Of a stretch of 64,000 nucleotides of DNA, positions 9,004 to 17,809 are shown one piece after another (within the stretch, counting starts at the first letter, position 1; each line of letters opens with the position of its first letter). Where the stretch lies: assembly GCF_020510585.1 (NCBI RefSeq), contig NZ_CP075190.1, positions 2,292,001 to 2,356,000 on the forward strand. The letters run 5' to 3'. The translations under genes were made by a program, and so were the position numbers. The notes beneath the pieces are model-generated. The model was given only the letters and a program-made list of their open reading frames with translations, was not told where the DNA came from and made no database searches. Source of the DNA: Ferribacterium limneticum. Its GTDB lineage: Bacteria > Pseudomonadota > Gammaproteobacteria > Burkholderiales > Rhodocyclaceae.

Positions 9004-9261
9004 ATGCTGAAATCAATGAAGACGCTCATCACCGTGGCCATCGCCATTGCCCTGGCTTTTGCCCTCAATCCCTCGGCTGAAAAGCACCGCGACAAGATCA
9101 AGACAGCCATCGCCGAGCGCAGCCAGGTCGAGCGCGTTCTGGGTATCGGTCAGCTGACTTCGTTCGTTTCACAGTACCATTCACTCGGCGTCGCGTCCTA
9201 CACGACGGTCAACGACAAAGTAACGTCGATCGGCGTATTCGGGATGGTTTTCGTCCCGTAA
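9004..9261 (+). CDS. DUF4359-like small secreted or membrane-anchored protein
   Basis: 85 residues with a hydrophobic N-terminal segment (about 8-22) that is either a signal peptide or an anchor, followed by LNPSAEKHRDKIK, which resembles the DUF4359 family start. The rest is soluble with a short beta-rich C-terminus (GVASYTTVNDKVTSIGVFG). The start is preceded by GGAG 8 bases upstream. No catalytic residues are evident and the function is unknown. It sits between pldA and the RIO kinase, all on the plus strand. Confidence 0.6.
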   Translation: MLKSMKTLITVAIAIALAFALNPSAEKHRDKIKTAIAERSQVERVLGIGQLTSFVSQYHSLGVASYTTVNDKVTSIGVFGMVFVP

Positions 9262-9334
9262 TCAAGCGCAGGAGAAGGCCGCTCCGGTCCACTCCGCCAC
9301 TTCACTGGCCAACGCCGGAAAAAATACAAAGCTC

Positions 9335-10171
9335 ATGAAAACCCCGAAAAGACTCATCACCCTCGTTGAAGAAGGCCTTGTAGACGAGGTGATCGGGCAG
9401 TTGATGAGCGGCAAGGAAGCGACCGTCTATATCGTGCGTTGCGGCGAACACATTCGTTGCGCCAAGGTTTACAAGGATGCCAAGCAGCGCAGCTTCCGCA
9501 AGGCGACTTCCTATCAGGAAGGCCGCAAGGTCAAGAACAGCCGGCAGGCACGCGCCATGGAGAAAGGCAGCCGCTACGGGCGCCAGATGCAGGAAGAAGT
9601 CTGGCAGAACGCTGAGGTCGATGCACTGTATCGGCTGGCCGCAGCCGGGGTGCGCGTGCCCCAGCCCTACATCTGCTTCGATGGCGTACTGCTCATGGAC
9701 CTGGTGGCCGATGCCGAGGGCGGCGCGGCGCCGCGCTTGAACGATGTCGCCCTGAGCGAAGCGGTGGCACTGGAATATCACGCCATGCTGGTCAATCAGG
9801 TGGTGCGCATGCTGTGCGCCGGGATCATTCACGGCGATCTGTCGGAATACAACATCCTCGTCGATGAAAACGGGCCGGTCATCATCGACCTGCCGCAAGC
9901 CATCGATGCGGCCGCCAACAGCACGGCAGCCGAAATGCTGGAACGCGACGTCAACAATCTGCGCAGCTATTTCAGTACCTTTGCCCCCTCTCTGGCCGAC
10001 AGCCAGTTTGGCAAGGAAATCTGGGCGCTGTACGAGAGCGGTTTGCTCCAGCCGGATCAGGTTTTGACGGGCCAGGTGGAACTCGACGAAAGCCTTGCCG
10101 ACGTCGATGCCGTACTGATGCAAATCGAAGAAGCAATCAAGGAAGACGAAATCCGTCGCATGTGCCAGTAA
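9335..10171 (+). CDS. RIO-type serine protein kinase
   Basis: 278 residues, the size of bacterial RIO kinases. Kinase signatures are visible: a nucleotide loop region MSGKEATVYIVRCG (about 25-38), the conserved Lys in CAKVYKD, the catalytic loop HGDLSEYN (about 165-172) and the metal-binding Asp in IIDLPQA (about 182). RIO kinases of this type are cytoplasmic; in bacteria their substrates are mostly unknown, while archaeal and eukaryotic relatives act in ribosome maturation. The stop lies 62 bases before the chosen start of the patatin gene. Confidence 0.9.
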   Translation: MKTPKRLITLVEEGLVDEVIGQLMSGKEATVYIVRCGEHIRCAKVYKDAKQRSFRKATSYQEGRKVKNSRQARAMEKGSRYGRQMQEEVWQNAEVDALYRLAAAGVRVPQPYICFDGVLLMDLVADAEGGAAPRLNDVALSEAVALEYHAMLVNQVVRMLCAGIIHGDLSEYNILVDENGPVIIDLPQAIDAAANSTAAEMLERDVNNLRSYFSTFAPSLADSQFGKEIWALYESGLLQPDQVLTGQVELDESLADVDAVLMQIEEAIKEDEIRRMCQ

Positions 10172-10233
10172 ACTCCAGCCTTTGTCGTCGCAACACCAGG
10201 AAACAAATCGAAGCTGCCCGCTCCGCGAACAAA

Positions 10234-11115
10234 ATGCCCAATCCAACCACGCCTCTCTGCTTTGCCAACCGTCGCCGCCTGCTGAGCGCCAGCCTGCTTG
10301 TGCTCGGCGGTTGTTCGATCCTCCAGCCCGCCAAGCCGGAGGCCCCTCCCCGCCCAAAAATCGGCCTCGCCCTCGGCGGCGGCGCGGCGCGCGGCTTCGC
10401 CCATATCGGCGTGATCAAGATGCTTGAATCGCACGGCATCGTCCCGGACTACGTAGTCGGCACCAGCGCCGGCGCGGTCGTCGGTTCGCTCTACGCGGCC
10501 GGCTACGACGCCTTTGCCATGCAGAAGATCGCCCAGCAGCTCGACGAAAAGATCTTCGCCGACTGGACGCTGGGCGGGCGTGGCCTGCTCAAGGGCGAAG
10601 CCCTGCAGGACTTCATCAACCAGCACCTGAATAATCGTCCACTCGAAAAACTCGGCAAGCCCTTTGCGACGGTAGCAACCGACCTCAACAGCGGCGAGCG
10701 GGTTGTTTTCCGGACCGGTGATACCGGCATGGCCGTGCGCGCCTCGGCGGCCGTACCCGGCGTCTTTCAGCCGACCCAGTTTCGCGGCAAAAGCTATGTC
10801 GACGGCGGGCTGACCAGCCCGATCCCGGTGCTGGCGGCGCGCGAGATGGGCGCCGACTTCATCATCGCCGTCGATATCTCGGCCCGGGCCGAAGGCCAGC
10901 CGGTGGACAGCATGACCGCCATCATCTGGCAGACGACGACCATCATGGGCAGCGCCATCGGTACCAACGAACTGCGCGGCGCCGATATCGTCATCCGGCC
11001 GAAGCTGCCCTACGTCAAATCCTGGGACTTCACGGCGCGCAACGACGCCATGATCGAAGGCGAACGCGCAGCACAAATGGCCCTCGCCGCCATCAAGCAA
11101 AAACTCGGACGCTGA
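10234..11115 (+). CDS. Patatin-like phospholipase lipoprotein
   Basis: 293 residues from the ATG at 10234. An upstream in-frame ATG at 10162 would overlap the kinase gene and push the signal sequence inside, so the shorter start is preferred. A twin-Arg-containing hydrophobic leader ends in a lipobox LVLGGC, so the protein is probably membrane-tethered. The patatin core shows the oxyanion loop GGGAARG (about 47), nucleophile elbow GTSAG (about 75, Ser) and the catalytic Asp in DGG (about 190), all intact. It should hydrolyse acyl esters of lipids. It resembles the RssA/YlaK-type patatins that carry an N-terminal lipobox in betaproteobacteria. Confidence 0.88.
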   Translation: MPNPTTPLCFANRRRLLSASLLVLGGCSILQPAKPEAPPRPKIGLALGGGAARGFAHIGVIKMLESHGIVPDYVVGTSAGAVVGSLYAAGYDAFAMQKIAQQLDEKIFADWTLGGRGLLKGEALQDFINQHLNNRPLEKLGKPFATVATDLNSGERVVFRTGDTGMAVRASAAVPGVFQPTQFRGKSYVDGGLTSPIPVLAAREMGADFIIAVDISARAEGQPVDSMTAIIWQTTTIMGSAIGTNELRGADIVIRPKLPYVKSWDFTARNDAMIEGERAAQMALAAIKQKLGR

Positions 11116-11187
11116 CCGCTCGCATTCGCCTAAGCGTCACGAATTTCTGCCAGAATTCCACCTTTGCTCCCACTCAGCGGATTCACC

Positions 11188-12126
11188 ATGACCTACAAAG
11201 TCTTTGTCGATGGCCAGGAAGGCACCACCGGCCTGCAGATCAACGAATACCTCGCCCAGCGCAGCGATGTCACGGTCCTCAAGATCGACGCCGACAAGCG
11301 CAAGGATCTGGCCGAACGCAAGCGGCTGATCAACGAATCCGACGTCACCTTCCTCTGCCTGCCGGACGAAGCTGCCAAGGAATCGGTGAGTCTCGTCGAC
11401 AACCCGAATACCTGCATCATCGATGCCTCGACGGCGCATCGCGTCAATCCGGACTGGACCTTCGGCCTGCCCGAACTGGCACCCGAGCAACGCGCCAAGA
11501 TCCGCGCCAGCAAGCGCATCGCCAACCCCGGTTGCCACGCCAGCGCCTTCATCCTGGCCCTGCGTCCGCTCGTCGCTGCCGGCCTGCTGCCGGCGGCCAC
11601 GCAGATCGCCGCCAACTCGATCACCGGCTATTCCGGCGGCGGCAAGTCGATGATCGCGCATTACGAGAGCCCGGCGCGCATCAATGCGCCGCGCCCCTAC
11701 GGCCTTACGCTGGCCCACAAGCACCTGCCGGAAATGCAGGCGTATACAGGGTTGACCGTGGCACCGATCTTCCAGCCCATCGTCGGGCCGTTCTACAAGG
11801 GGTTGGCCGTCACCGCCTTCATCCAGCCGCAGCAATTCACGCGCAAGGCAACGCCGGCTGACGTGCAAAAGATCATCGCCGACTACTACGCCGGCGAGCC
11901 CTTCATCCGGGTGCTGCCGGTCGATCTCGACGCAACCACCGATGGCGGTTTCTACAACGTCGAAGCCAACAACGACACCAACCGCGTCGATATCGCCGTC
12001 TTCGGCAACGAGGAGCGCATGCTGGTCATGGCCCGCCTCGACAACCTTGGCAAAGGTGCCTCGGGTGCTGCGGTGCAGGCGATGAACGTGCATCTTGGGG
12101 TCGAGGAAAGCCTCGGCCTGGTCTGA
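11188..12126 (+). CDS. argC: N-acetyl-gamma-glutamyl-phosphate reductase, type 2
   Basis: 312 residues, the length of the short (type 2) ArgC subfamily rather than the 340-residue type 1. It reduces N-acetylglutamyl phosphate to the semialdehyde with NADPH in arginine synthesis. The N-terminal nucleotide site reads [14 protein letters not shown], and the catalytic Cys is in ANPGCHASA (about 115). Further conserved blocks are [12 protein letters not shown] and the AHKHLPEM region with a catalytic His. The start at 11188 gives the canonical MTYKVFVDG. No other arg gene is adjacent. Confidence 0.95.
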   Translation: MTYKVFVDGQEGTTGLQINEYLAQRSDVTVLKIDADKRKDLAERKRLINESDVTFLCLPDEAAKESVSLVDNPNTCIIDASTAHRVNPDWTFGLPELAPEQRAKIRASKRIANPGCHASAFILALRPLVAAGLLPAATQIAANSITGYSGGGKSMIAHYESPARINAPRPYGLTLAHKHLPEMQAYTGLTVAPIFQPIVGPFYKGLAVTAFIQPQQFTRKATPADVQKIIADYYAGEPFIRVLPVDLDATTDGGFYNVEANNDTNRVDIAVFGNEERMLVMARLDNLGKGASGAAVQAMNVHLGVEESLGLV

Positions 12127-12137
12127 ACTCCGCGCTC

Positions 12138-12584
12138 ATGCCTATCGCTTTCCTGGTTCGCCTTTGCCTGTTGATCACTGCGGTGGTCTCAGGCTGGCCG
12201 GCCAGCGCACAGTCGATCCTGCTCGACCCGAATACGGCGACTTACGGCAATCCCTGGGTCACGCCGCGCCTGAATGGCACAAGCGCAAGCGCCCTCGACA
12301 CCAAGGTGCTGGTAACCACGAGTGCTCTTCCGGCGCAGGGTGATTTCGAGACGCTTGGTGCGCTCTACGTTCAGTCGCGCTGGCCCGGCAGCACAGGCAA
12401 GGCAAGAAAACTGCTGGCCGAACAGGCGAAGGGCATGGGCGCCAACGTCGTCGTCGAGTCGCGGGTCTGGCAGGGGCTGGCTTTTCCGGCTGTGGTCGCC
12501 CCGCAAGGCAGCGGCATCGCCGTGCTGGTCAAGGATCACGAGTTGCTCGAAAGCCTGGCCGGTTCAGTTGGCACCTGGGAATGA
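12138..12584 (+). CDS. Hypothetical secreted protein
   Basis: 148 residues with a clear signal peptide (about 1-26, cleavage after SAQ or ASA). The mature protein is a small alpha/beta unit including AKGMGANVVVESRVWQGL, a pattern similar to small periplasmic or YbjQ-like proteins that build an oligomerising alpha-beta fold, but no family can be named firmly. There are no Cys residues in the mature part. Its stop overlaps the next gene's start (ATGA at 12581), indicating coupling with the DUF1330 protein. Confidence 0.6.
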   Translation: MPIAFLVRLCLLITAVVSGWPASAQSILLDPNTATYGNPWVTPRLNGTSASALDTKVLVTTSALPAQGDFETLGALYVQSRWPGSTGKARKLLAEQAKGMGANVVVESRVWQGLAFPAVVAPQGSGIAVLVKDHELLESLAGSVGTWE

Positions 12585-12877
12585 GCATGAATGTCGTGAT
12601 CGGCCACATCACCGTCAAGGATGCAGCCAAATGGGCTGAGTATCGCAGCCAGGTGCCGGCGACGCTGGCCCCGTGGCAGGCCGAACTGGTTTTTCGTGGC
12701 GAAAAACTGGCCATATTTGGCGGCGAGCATCGCCACAGCGACACGGTCGTCATCCGCTTCCCAAATGCCGAGGCAGCCAACGGCTGGTTCAACTCGGCGG
12801 CCTACCAGGCGCTGATTCCGCTGCGCATGGAAGCGGCCGAGGTCGATCTGATCAGTTTCAGCGAAGCAGGCGCGTAG
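12581..12877 (+). CDS. DUF1330 family protein
   Basis: 98 residues. The pattern HITVKDAAKWAEYRSQVP, then FGGEH, VVIRFPNAEAANGWFNSAAYQAL, matches DUF1330, a family of dimeric ferredoxin-like alpha/beta-barrel proteins related to antibiotic-biosynthesis monooxygenases. No known substrate. The ATG overlaps the stop of the upstream secreted-protein gene. Its 3' end overlaps the convergent PilJ-N gene by 20 bases. Confidence 0.85.
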   Translation: MSMNVVIGHITVKDAAKWAEYRSQVPATLAPWQAELVFRGEKLAIFGGEHRHSDTVVIRFPNAEAANGWFNSAAYQALIPLRMEAAEVDLISFSEAGA

Positions 12878-13700
12878 CGTCGGTGTAATCCCGGGCGTAT
12901 TGCAAACTGGCGAGGTCGAGTACCTGGGCGATCCGTTCGCTGCTTGTCGCCACGTTCTGCACAGCTTTTTCGTTGCCTCGATCGGCAATGCCCAGCCGGT
13001 TGATGGCACTCTCGAAAAATACCCACTGGTTTTTGGCCAGGCCAACGGCATCCCGGCTGGCTGGCGAGTTTTCCTGGGCCGTATCAAGCTCATTGAGGCC
13101 GGTTGAAAACTCCCGGCGCGCCTGCTCGATATCGACCAGCACCCCTTGTACGCGGCTACCGCCCTGGGCCAGCAGATAGAGCCGGGCCAGACGCTGTGAC
13201 AGCATATTGAGGCGCGAGGACAGGTCGATCAGGCGGCCGACTGGCGTTTCACCTTCGGCTTCGATCAGCATGCTGAGCTTGCCGGCATGGATCATCAGCT
13301 CGTCGGCCAGTTGATTGACCCGCTCGGCGCTGGCCGGGCCGGGGGCTTGTTTCATGGCTACGCGCATTTCCTGCCAGAGCGCTTCACTACGCGTCAGGAC
13401 ACGCCGGACATTCGGCTTTCTGGCCGAACCGCCGAGGCGAGTGAATTCGGCATCGATCTGGCTCATCGAAACGTCTATCTGCTGCATCGCCTGCGCCGCA
13501 TTCAAGCCCATACCGGCCTGCTGGTAGAGTTTGGCCAGGCGTTGCGACTGCATGCGCAGGCGACCGGCGCTGACGATATCACCGGCAAGCTGCCCGGCCC
13601 CGCCCTCTTTTCCGGCCGCCAACGCGCCTTGCGACAGGGTCAGGGACGAACAGGCGATAATCAGCAACAGCCCCCGGCGAACGACTTCGAATTGCGGCAT
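12858..13700 (-). CDS. Periplasmic protein with two PilJ-type N-terminal domains
   Basis: 280 residues from the ATG at 13700, with a signal peptide ending near GALA. Two repeats of a four-helix sensor-like unit are visible: AGRLRMQSQRLAKLYQQ (about 45) and SSRLNMLSQRLARLYLL (about 160), both typical of the type IV pili methyl-accepting chemotaxis transducer N-terminal domain found in PilJ and NarX-like sensors. Here the domains stand alone with no membrane or signalling domain after them. It is probably a soluble periplasmic ligand-binding protein. It diverges from the radical SAM gene with about 97 bases between the starts. Confidence 0.8.
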   Translation of the reverse strand: MPQFEVVRRGLLLIIACSSLTLSQGALAAGKEGGAGQLAGDIVSAGRLRMQSQRLAKLYQQAGMGLNAAQAMQQIDVSMSQIDAEFTRLGGSARKPNVRRVLTRSEALWQEMRVAMKQAPGPASAERVNQLADELMIHAGKLSMLIEAEGETPVGRLIDLSSRLNMLSQRLARLYLLAQGGSRVQGVLVDIEQARREFSTGLNELDTAQENSPASRDAVGLAKNQWVFFESAINRLGIADRGNEKAVQNVATSSERIAQVLDLASLQYARDYTDATRLLR

Positions 13701-13797
13701 CGACAAACAGTCTTGAGCATTAATGGGCCGGCATTGGAACACGCCAATATTTCACTCCCTTTACAAGCGCGCCGCTTCCCCTATCATTCGCCCCACC

Positions 13798-15705
13798 ATG
13801 CCTGCCGCCTCCCCCCGCATCCTCTCCGTCATCCCGCCGATGACCCAGCTCAATACGCCCTACCCGGCGACCGCCTACCTGACCGGCTTCCTGCGCTCGC
13901 GCGGCTTTCATGCCGAGCAGACCGATCTGGCGCTGGCTCTCGTGCTCGAACTGCTGTCGCCGGCTGGCCTGCCGAAGATCAAGGCGGCGGCAGAGGCAAT
14001 TCCCGGCAAGAAGCGTTCGAATACGATCAAGATTTTCCTCAACGAGTTCGACCGCTACCAGGCCAGCATCGGCCCGGCCATCGCACTCTTGCAGGGCCGC
14101 GACGGCTCGATTGCCCACCGCATCTGCACCCGCGCTTTCCTGCCCGAGGGGCCACGTTTCGCCTCGCTCGACAACTATCTCGATGAAGACGGCGGCGACC
14201 CGCTGGCCTGGGCTTTCGGCTCGCTCGGCGTGCAGGACCGGGCGCGGCATCTGGCCACGCTCTACCTCAACGACCTCGCCGACGTGCTACGCGAGGCGGT
14301 CGACACCCGTTTCGAGTTCGTCCGCTACGCCGAATCGCTGGCCCAGAGCCAGGCCAGTTTCAACCCGCTGGCCACGGCGCTGGCCGCGCCGCCGACGCTG
14401 GTCGATACGACACTTCAAAATTTGGCAAAAATTCCGGTTGACCGTAGCAATCCGGATATCGTGCTCATTTCCGTGCCCTTCCCCGGCTCGGTCTACGCCG
14501 CCTTCCGCATAGCCCAGACGATCAAGGCTTACCGGCCCAACATCATCACCGTGCTCGGCGGCGGCTACGTCAATACCGAGTTGCGCGAACTGGCTGAACC
14601 GCGCGTCTTCGATTACTTCGACTACGTCATGCTCGACGACGGCGAAAAACCGTTGCTCGCCCTGCTCGAACACCTCGCCGGTCAGCGCCCGCGTCTCAAC
14701 CTCGTCCGCACCTTCACCCGCGTCGATGGCGCCGTGCGTTACTTCAACGCCAGCGAGCCGGACATCCCCTTCGAAGAAGTCGGCACGCCAACCTGGGACG
14801 GTCTGCCGCTCGACCGCTACCTGTCGCTGCTCGACATGCTCAATCCCATGCACCGGCTGTGGTCCGACGGGCACTGGAACAAGCTGACGGTCGCCCATGG
14901 CTGCTACTGGAAGAAATGCAGTTTCTGCGACGTCAGCCTCGACTACATCGGCCGCTACGACGCGGCCAGCGCCAAGGTGCTGGTCGACCGCATCGAGCAG
15001 ATCATCGCCGAAACCGGCCACACCGGTTTTCATCTCGTCGACGAAGCCGCCCCGCCGAAAGCCCTGCGCGCCCTGGCCGAGGAACTGCAGCGACGCAACC
15101 TGGCCATTTCGTGGTGGGGCAACATCCGCTTCGAAAAATCCTTCACGCCCGAACTCTGCCTGCAACTGGCCGACAGTGGCTGCATCGCCATTTCCGGCGG
15201 TCTCGAAGTCGCCTCCGACCGCCTGCTCGACCTCATGAAAAAAGGTGTCTCGGTCGATCAGGTCGCCCGCGTCACCCGCGCCTTCACCGATGCCGGCGTG
15301 CTCGTCCATGCCTACCTGATGTACGGCTTCCCGACGCAAACCGTTCAGGACACGGTCGATGCGCTCGAATACGTCCGCCAGTTGTTCGCCGAAGGCTGCA
15401 TCCAGTCCGGCTTCTTCCACCGCTTCACGTGCACCGTCCATTCGCCCGTCGGGCAGAACCCGGCCGAATACGGCATCAAGCTGCAACCGCTACCGCCCGG
15501 CAAATTCGCCAAAAACGACGTGCATTTCATCGACCCCACCGGCGTCGATCACCACAGCCTGGGCAAAGCCCTGAACAAGGCGCTTTACAACTACATGCAC
15601 GGCATGTGTCTCGACCAGGACGTGCGAAGCTGGTTCAGTGAACAAGTGCCGAAATCCCGCGTTTCCCGAAACTTCATCGCCCGGGCTTTGCAGACACCCC
15701 GTTAA
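13798..15705 (+). CDS. B12-binding-type radical SAM protein
   Basis: 635 residues from the ATG at 13798; a longer in-frame start at 13723 would cover the divergent promoter region and is not favoured. The N-terminal half contains a cobalamin-binding-like Rossmann region (PDIVLISVPFPGSVY... VLGGGY, about 220-270) and the C-terminal half is the radical SAM TIM barrel. The iron-sulfur motif is HGCYWKKCSFCD (about 367-378), a CX4CX2C spacing instead of the canonical CX3CX2C. The substrate is unknown; relatives include methylthiotransferases and other cobalamin-dependent methylases. A copy of the dispersed element lies inside the gene and is translated as LAKIPVDRSNP. Confidence 0.85.
   Translation: MPAASPRILSVIPPMTQLNTPYPATAYLTGFLRSRGFHAEQTDLALALVLELLSPAGLPKIKAAAEAIPGKKRSNTIKIFLNEFDRYQASIGPAIALLQGRDGSIAHRICTRAFLPEGPRFASLDNYLDEDGGDPLAWAFGSLGVQDRARHLATLYLNDLADVLREAVDTRFEFVRYAESLAQSQASFNPLATALAAPPTLVDTTLQNLAKIPVDRSNPDIVLISVPFPGSVYAAFRIAQTIKAYRPNIITVLGGGYVNTELRELAEPRVFDYFDYVMLDDGEKPLLALLEHLAGQRPRLNLVRTFTRVDGAVRYFNASEPDIPFEEVGTPTWDGLPLDRYLSLLDMLNPMHRLWSDGHWNKLTVAHGCYWKKCSFCDVSLDYIGRYDAASAKVLVDRIEQIIAETGHTGFHLVDEAAPPKALRALAEELQRRNLAISWWGNIRFEKSFTPELCLQLADSGCIAISGGLEVASDRLLDLMKKGVSVDQVARVTRAFTDAGVLVHAYLMYGFPTQTVQDTVDALEYVRQLFAEGCIQSGFFHRFTCTVHSPVGQNPAEYGIKLQPLPPGKFAKNDVHFIDPTGVDHHSLGKALNKALYNYMHGMCLDQDVRSWFSEQVPKSRVSRNFIARALQTPR
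14413..14452 (+). repeat. Dispersed element, copy 3 (inside the radical SAM gene)
   Basis: TTCAAAATTTGGC arm, AAAAATTC tract, core CGGTTGACCGTAG. Read in the gene in the frame GTT GAC CGT. Confidence 0.75.
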
Positions 15706-15730
15706 GCGCCTTCGCAGCGCTTGAGGCACG

Positions 15731-15801
15731 CGGTTTTTACCGTTTTTTTATATCCCCACCCCCAGCTTTTTCGAAAACTTTGATAGCGCTTTTCCTAGTA
15801 T
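15731..15801 (+). promoter_or_regulatory. KdpE operator and promoter for the kdpF operon
   Basis: CGGTTTTTACCG, a T7 tract with TATA, then a C-rich run (15731-15763) resembles the E. coli KdpE-binding region (T-rich tracts followed by a run of C). A TAGTAT -10 hexamer follows at 15796-15801 with a poor -35, as expected for an activated promoter. The same layout recurs at 20959-21028, with the same TAGTAT and nearly the same length (71 versus 70 bases). Binding by KdpE is inferred from this similarity and from the adjacent genes. Confidence 0.8.
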
Positions 15802-15834
15802 GACCCTGTCGCAATACCAACATGGGGTGTACTT

Positions 15835-15927
15835 ATGGATCTCGTCTATCTCGCCGGCATCGGGCTGTTCTTTGTCCTGATGCTCGGTCTCGCTGCCGGC
15901 TGTGCCCGGCTCGGGGGTGCCAAATGA
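15835..15927 (+). CDS. 30-residue membrane peptide upstream of kdpF
   Basis: A short ORF beginning 34 bases after the -10 hexamer. It encodes one hydrophobic helix (AGIGLFFVLMLGLAAGCA) followed by a basic, glycine-containing tail (RLGGAK). The stop overlaps the kdpF start (ATGA at 15924), so it is coupled to kdpF translation. Similar unannotated small ORFs ahead of kdpF occur in related bacteria as far as I recall. It may be a second small subunit or a leader whose translation controls kdpF; neither is shown. Confidence 0.6.
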   Translation: MDLVYLAGIGLFFVLMLGLAAGCARLGGAK

Positions 15928-16016
15928 CCTGGCTTTTCATTCTTAGCGGCGCCGTCGCCGTTGGCCTGCTGGTCTATCTGATCGCTGCGCTGATCAACCC
16001 GGAGAATTTCTCATGA
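15924..16016 (+). CDS. kdpF: Potassium-transporting ATPase subunit KdpF
   Basis: 30 residues, one membrane helix, ending with the typical INPENF ([12 protein letters not shown]). KdpF is a small hydrophobic subunit that stabilises the KdpABC complex. It overlaps the upstream peptide gene by four bases and kdpA by four bases (ATGA), a tight translational chain. Confidence 0.9.
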   Translation: MTWLFILSGAVAVGLLVYLIAALINPENFS

Positions 16017-17791
16017 GCAATCATGCCTGGATACTTCTCGGACTTTTTCTTGTTGTCCTGTTGCTGACCGTCAAACCCTTGGGGACTTACATCGCCAACG
16101 TGATGGAAGGTCGCTTCCGTCTGGCCGGCAAGATCGAAAGTCCGATCTATCGCCTGTGCGGCATCCGCCAGGACGAGGAAATGGGCTGGCTGAAATACGC
16201 CTTCGCCATCCTGCTTTTCAATGCCCTCGGCGTCTTTGTGGTGTACGCCCTGCAGCGCCTGCAAGCCGATCTGCCGCTCAATCCGCAGGCGTTGGCCAAT
16301 ATCAGCCCGGATTCCGCCTTCAACACAGCCCTGAGTTTCGTCACCAATACCAACTGGCAGGGCTATGTTGGCGAAGCGACGATGAGCTACCTGACCCAGA
16401 TGCTGGCTTTGGCCGTGCAGAACTTCCTGTCGGCCGCCACCGGCATCGTCGTCGTCATTGCGCTGATCCGCGGTTTTGCCCGGCACAGTGCCAAGACCGT
16501 CGGCAATGCCTGGGTCGACCTGACCCGCATCACGCTGCATGTGCTGCTGCCGATTTCGGTTGTTTATGCGGTCTTCCTGACCAGCCAGGGCGTCATCCAG
16601 AATTTCGACGCCTACAAGGAAGTGACGACGCTGGAAGTCACCAAGTACGACAGCCCGAAAGTCGATGCAGCCGGTCAGCCGGTGAAGGATGACAAGGGCG
16701 CTGTCGTCACTGAACCGGCCCAGACGCAAAGCCAGACCCTGGCCATGGGTCCGGTCGCCTCGCAGGAGGCGATCAAGATGCTGGGCACCAACGGTGGCGG
16801 CTTCATGAATGCCAACTCGGCGCATCCCTATGAAAACCCGACGCCGCTGACCAATTTCATCCAGATGCTGTCGATCTTCCTGATCCCGGCTGCGCTCTGT
16901 TTCACCTTCGGTCGCATGGTCGGCGATACGCGCCAGGGCTGGGCTGTGCTCGCCGCGATGACCCTGATGTTCGTTGCCCTGGCCTATGCCGCCATACATT
17001 TCGAGCAGCAGGCCAACCCGCTGCTCACCCAGTTGGGCGTCGATCCATCGGCCGGCAACATGGAAGGCAAGGAAACCCGTTTCGGCATCGCCGAATCCGG
17101 CCTGTTCGCCACCATCACTACGCTCGCCTCCTGCGGCGCGGTCAACGCCATGCACGATTCGTTTACGCCGCTCGGCGGCCTGGTGCCGCTGATCGACATG
17201 CAGCTTGGCGAAGTGGTCTTTGGCGGCGTCGGTACCGGCCTTTACGGCATGCTCGTCTTCGCCATCATGGCCGTCTTCATCGCCGGCCTGATGATCGGTC
17301 GGACGCCGGAATACCTGGGCAAGAAGATCGAAGCCTTTGAAATGAAGATGGTCTCGATCGCCATCCTGGTCACGCCGCTGCTCGTACTGGTCGGTACGGC
17401 CATCGCGGTGACGGTTGCCGACGGCCGGGCTGGTATCGCCAACCCGGGCGCCCACGGCTTCTCGGAAATCCTCTATGCCTTCACCTCTGCTGCCAACAAC
17501 AACGGCAGCGCCTTCGCCGGGCTGTCCGCCAATACGCCGTTCTACAACATCATGCTCGGCATCGCCGTGTGGTTCGGCCGCTTTGGCGTCATCGTGCCAG
17601 TCCTTGCGATTGCCGGTTCGCTGGCCGCCAAGAAGCGCATCGCCGTCGGCGCCGGCACGTTGCCGACGCATGGCCCGCTGTTCGTCACGCTGCTGACCGG
17701 CACGGTATTGCTGGTCGGCCTCCTGAATTACGTCCCGGCGTTGGCTCTCGGCCCCGTCATCGAGCACCTCGTGCTCTGGGCCGCTCACTAA
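16013..17791 (+). CDS. kdpA: Potassium-transporting ATPase channel-like subunit A
   Basis: 592 residues with about ten membrane helices. KdpA is the K+-selecting subunit of the high-affinity KdpFABC pump and is related to the KtrB/TrkH channel superfamily. Conserved selectivity-filter-like glycine segments are visible: TNWQGYVGE (first), [16 protein letters not shown] (second), [13 protein letters not shown] (third) and [10 protein letters not shown] (fourth). An 'insert' around residues 200-245 ([17 protein letters not shown]) is hydrophilic and periplasmic. It is followed by kdpB after 18 bases. Expression is expected under low K+ via KdpDE. Confidence 0.97.
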   Translation: MSNHAWILLGLFLVVLLLTVKPLGTYIANVMEGRFRLAGKIESPIYRLCGIRQDEEMGWLKYAFAILLFNALGVFVVYALQRLQADLPLNPQALANISPDSAFNTALSFVTNTNWQGYVGEATMSYLTQMLALAVQNFLSAATGIVVVIALIRGFARHSAKTVGNAWVDLTRITLHVLLPISVVYAVFLTSQGVIQNFDAYKEVTTLEVTKYDSPKVDAAGQPVKDDKGAVVTEPAQTQSQTLAMGPVASQEAIKMLGTNGGGFMNANSAHPYENPTPLTNFIQMLSIFLIPAALCFTFGRMVGDTRQGWAVLAAMTLMFVALAYAAIHFEQQANPLLTQLGVDPSAGNMEGKETRFGIAESGLFATITTLASCGAVNAMHDSFTPLGGLVPLIDMQLGEVVFGGVGTGLYGMLVFAIMAVFIAGLMIGRTPEYLGKKIEAFEMKMVSIAILVTPLLVLVGTAIAVTVADGRAGIANPGAHGFSEILYAFTSAANNNGSAFAGLSANTPFYNIMLGIAVWFGRFGVIVPVLAIAGSLAAKKRIAVGAGTLPTHGPLFVTLLTGTVLLVGLLNYVPALALGPVIEHLVLWAAH

Positions 17792-17809
17792 GCGCTTGGG
17801 GAGATAACC

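Noticed and set aside
11751..11765. GGTTGACCGTGG in argC
   Set aside because: It matches the dispersed-element core but has no T-tract or AT arm upstream, and the residues TGLTVAP are ordinary ArgC sequence.
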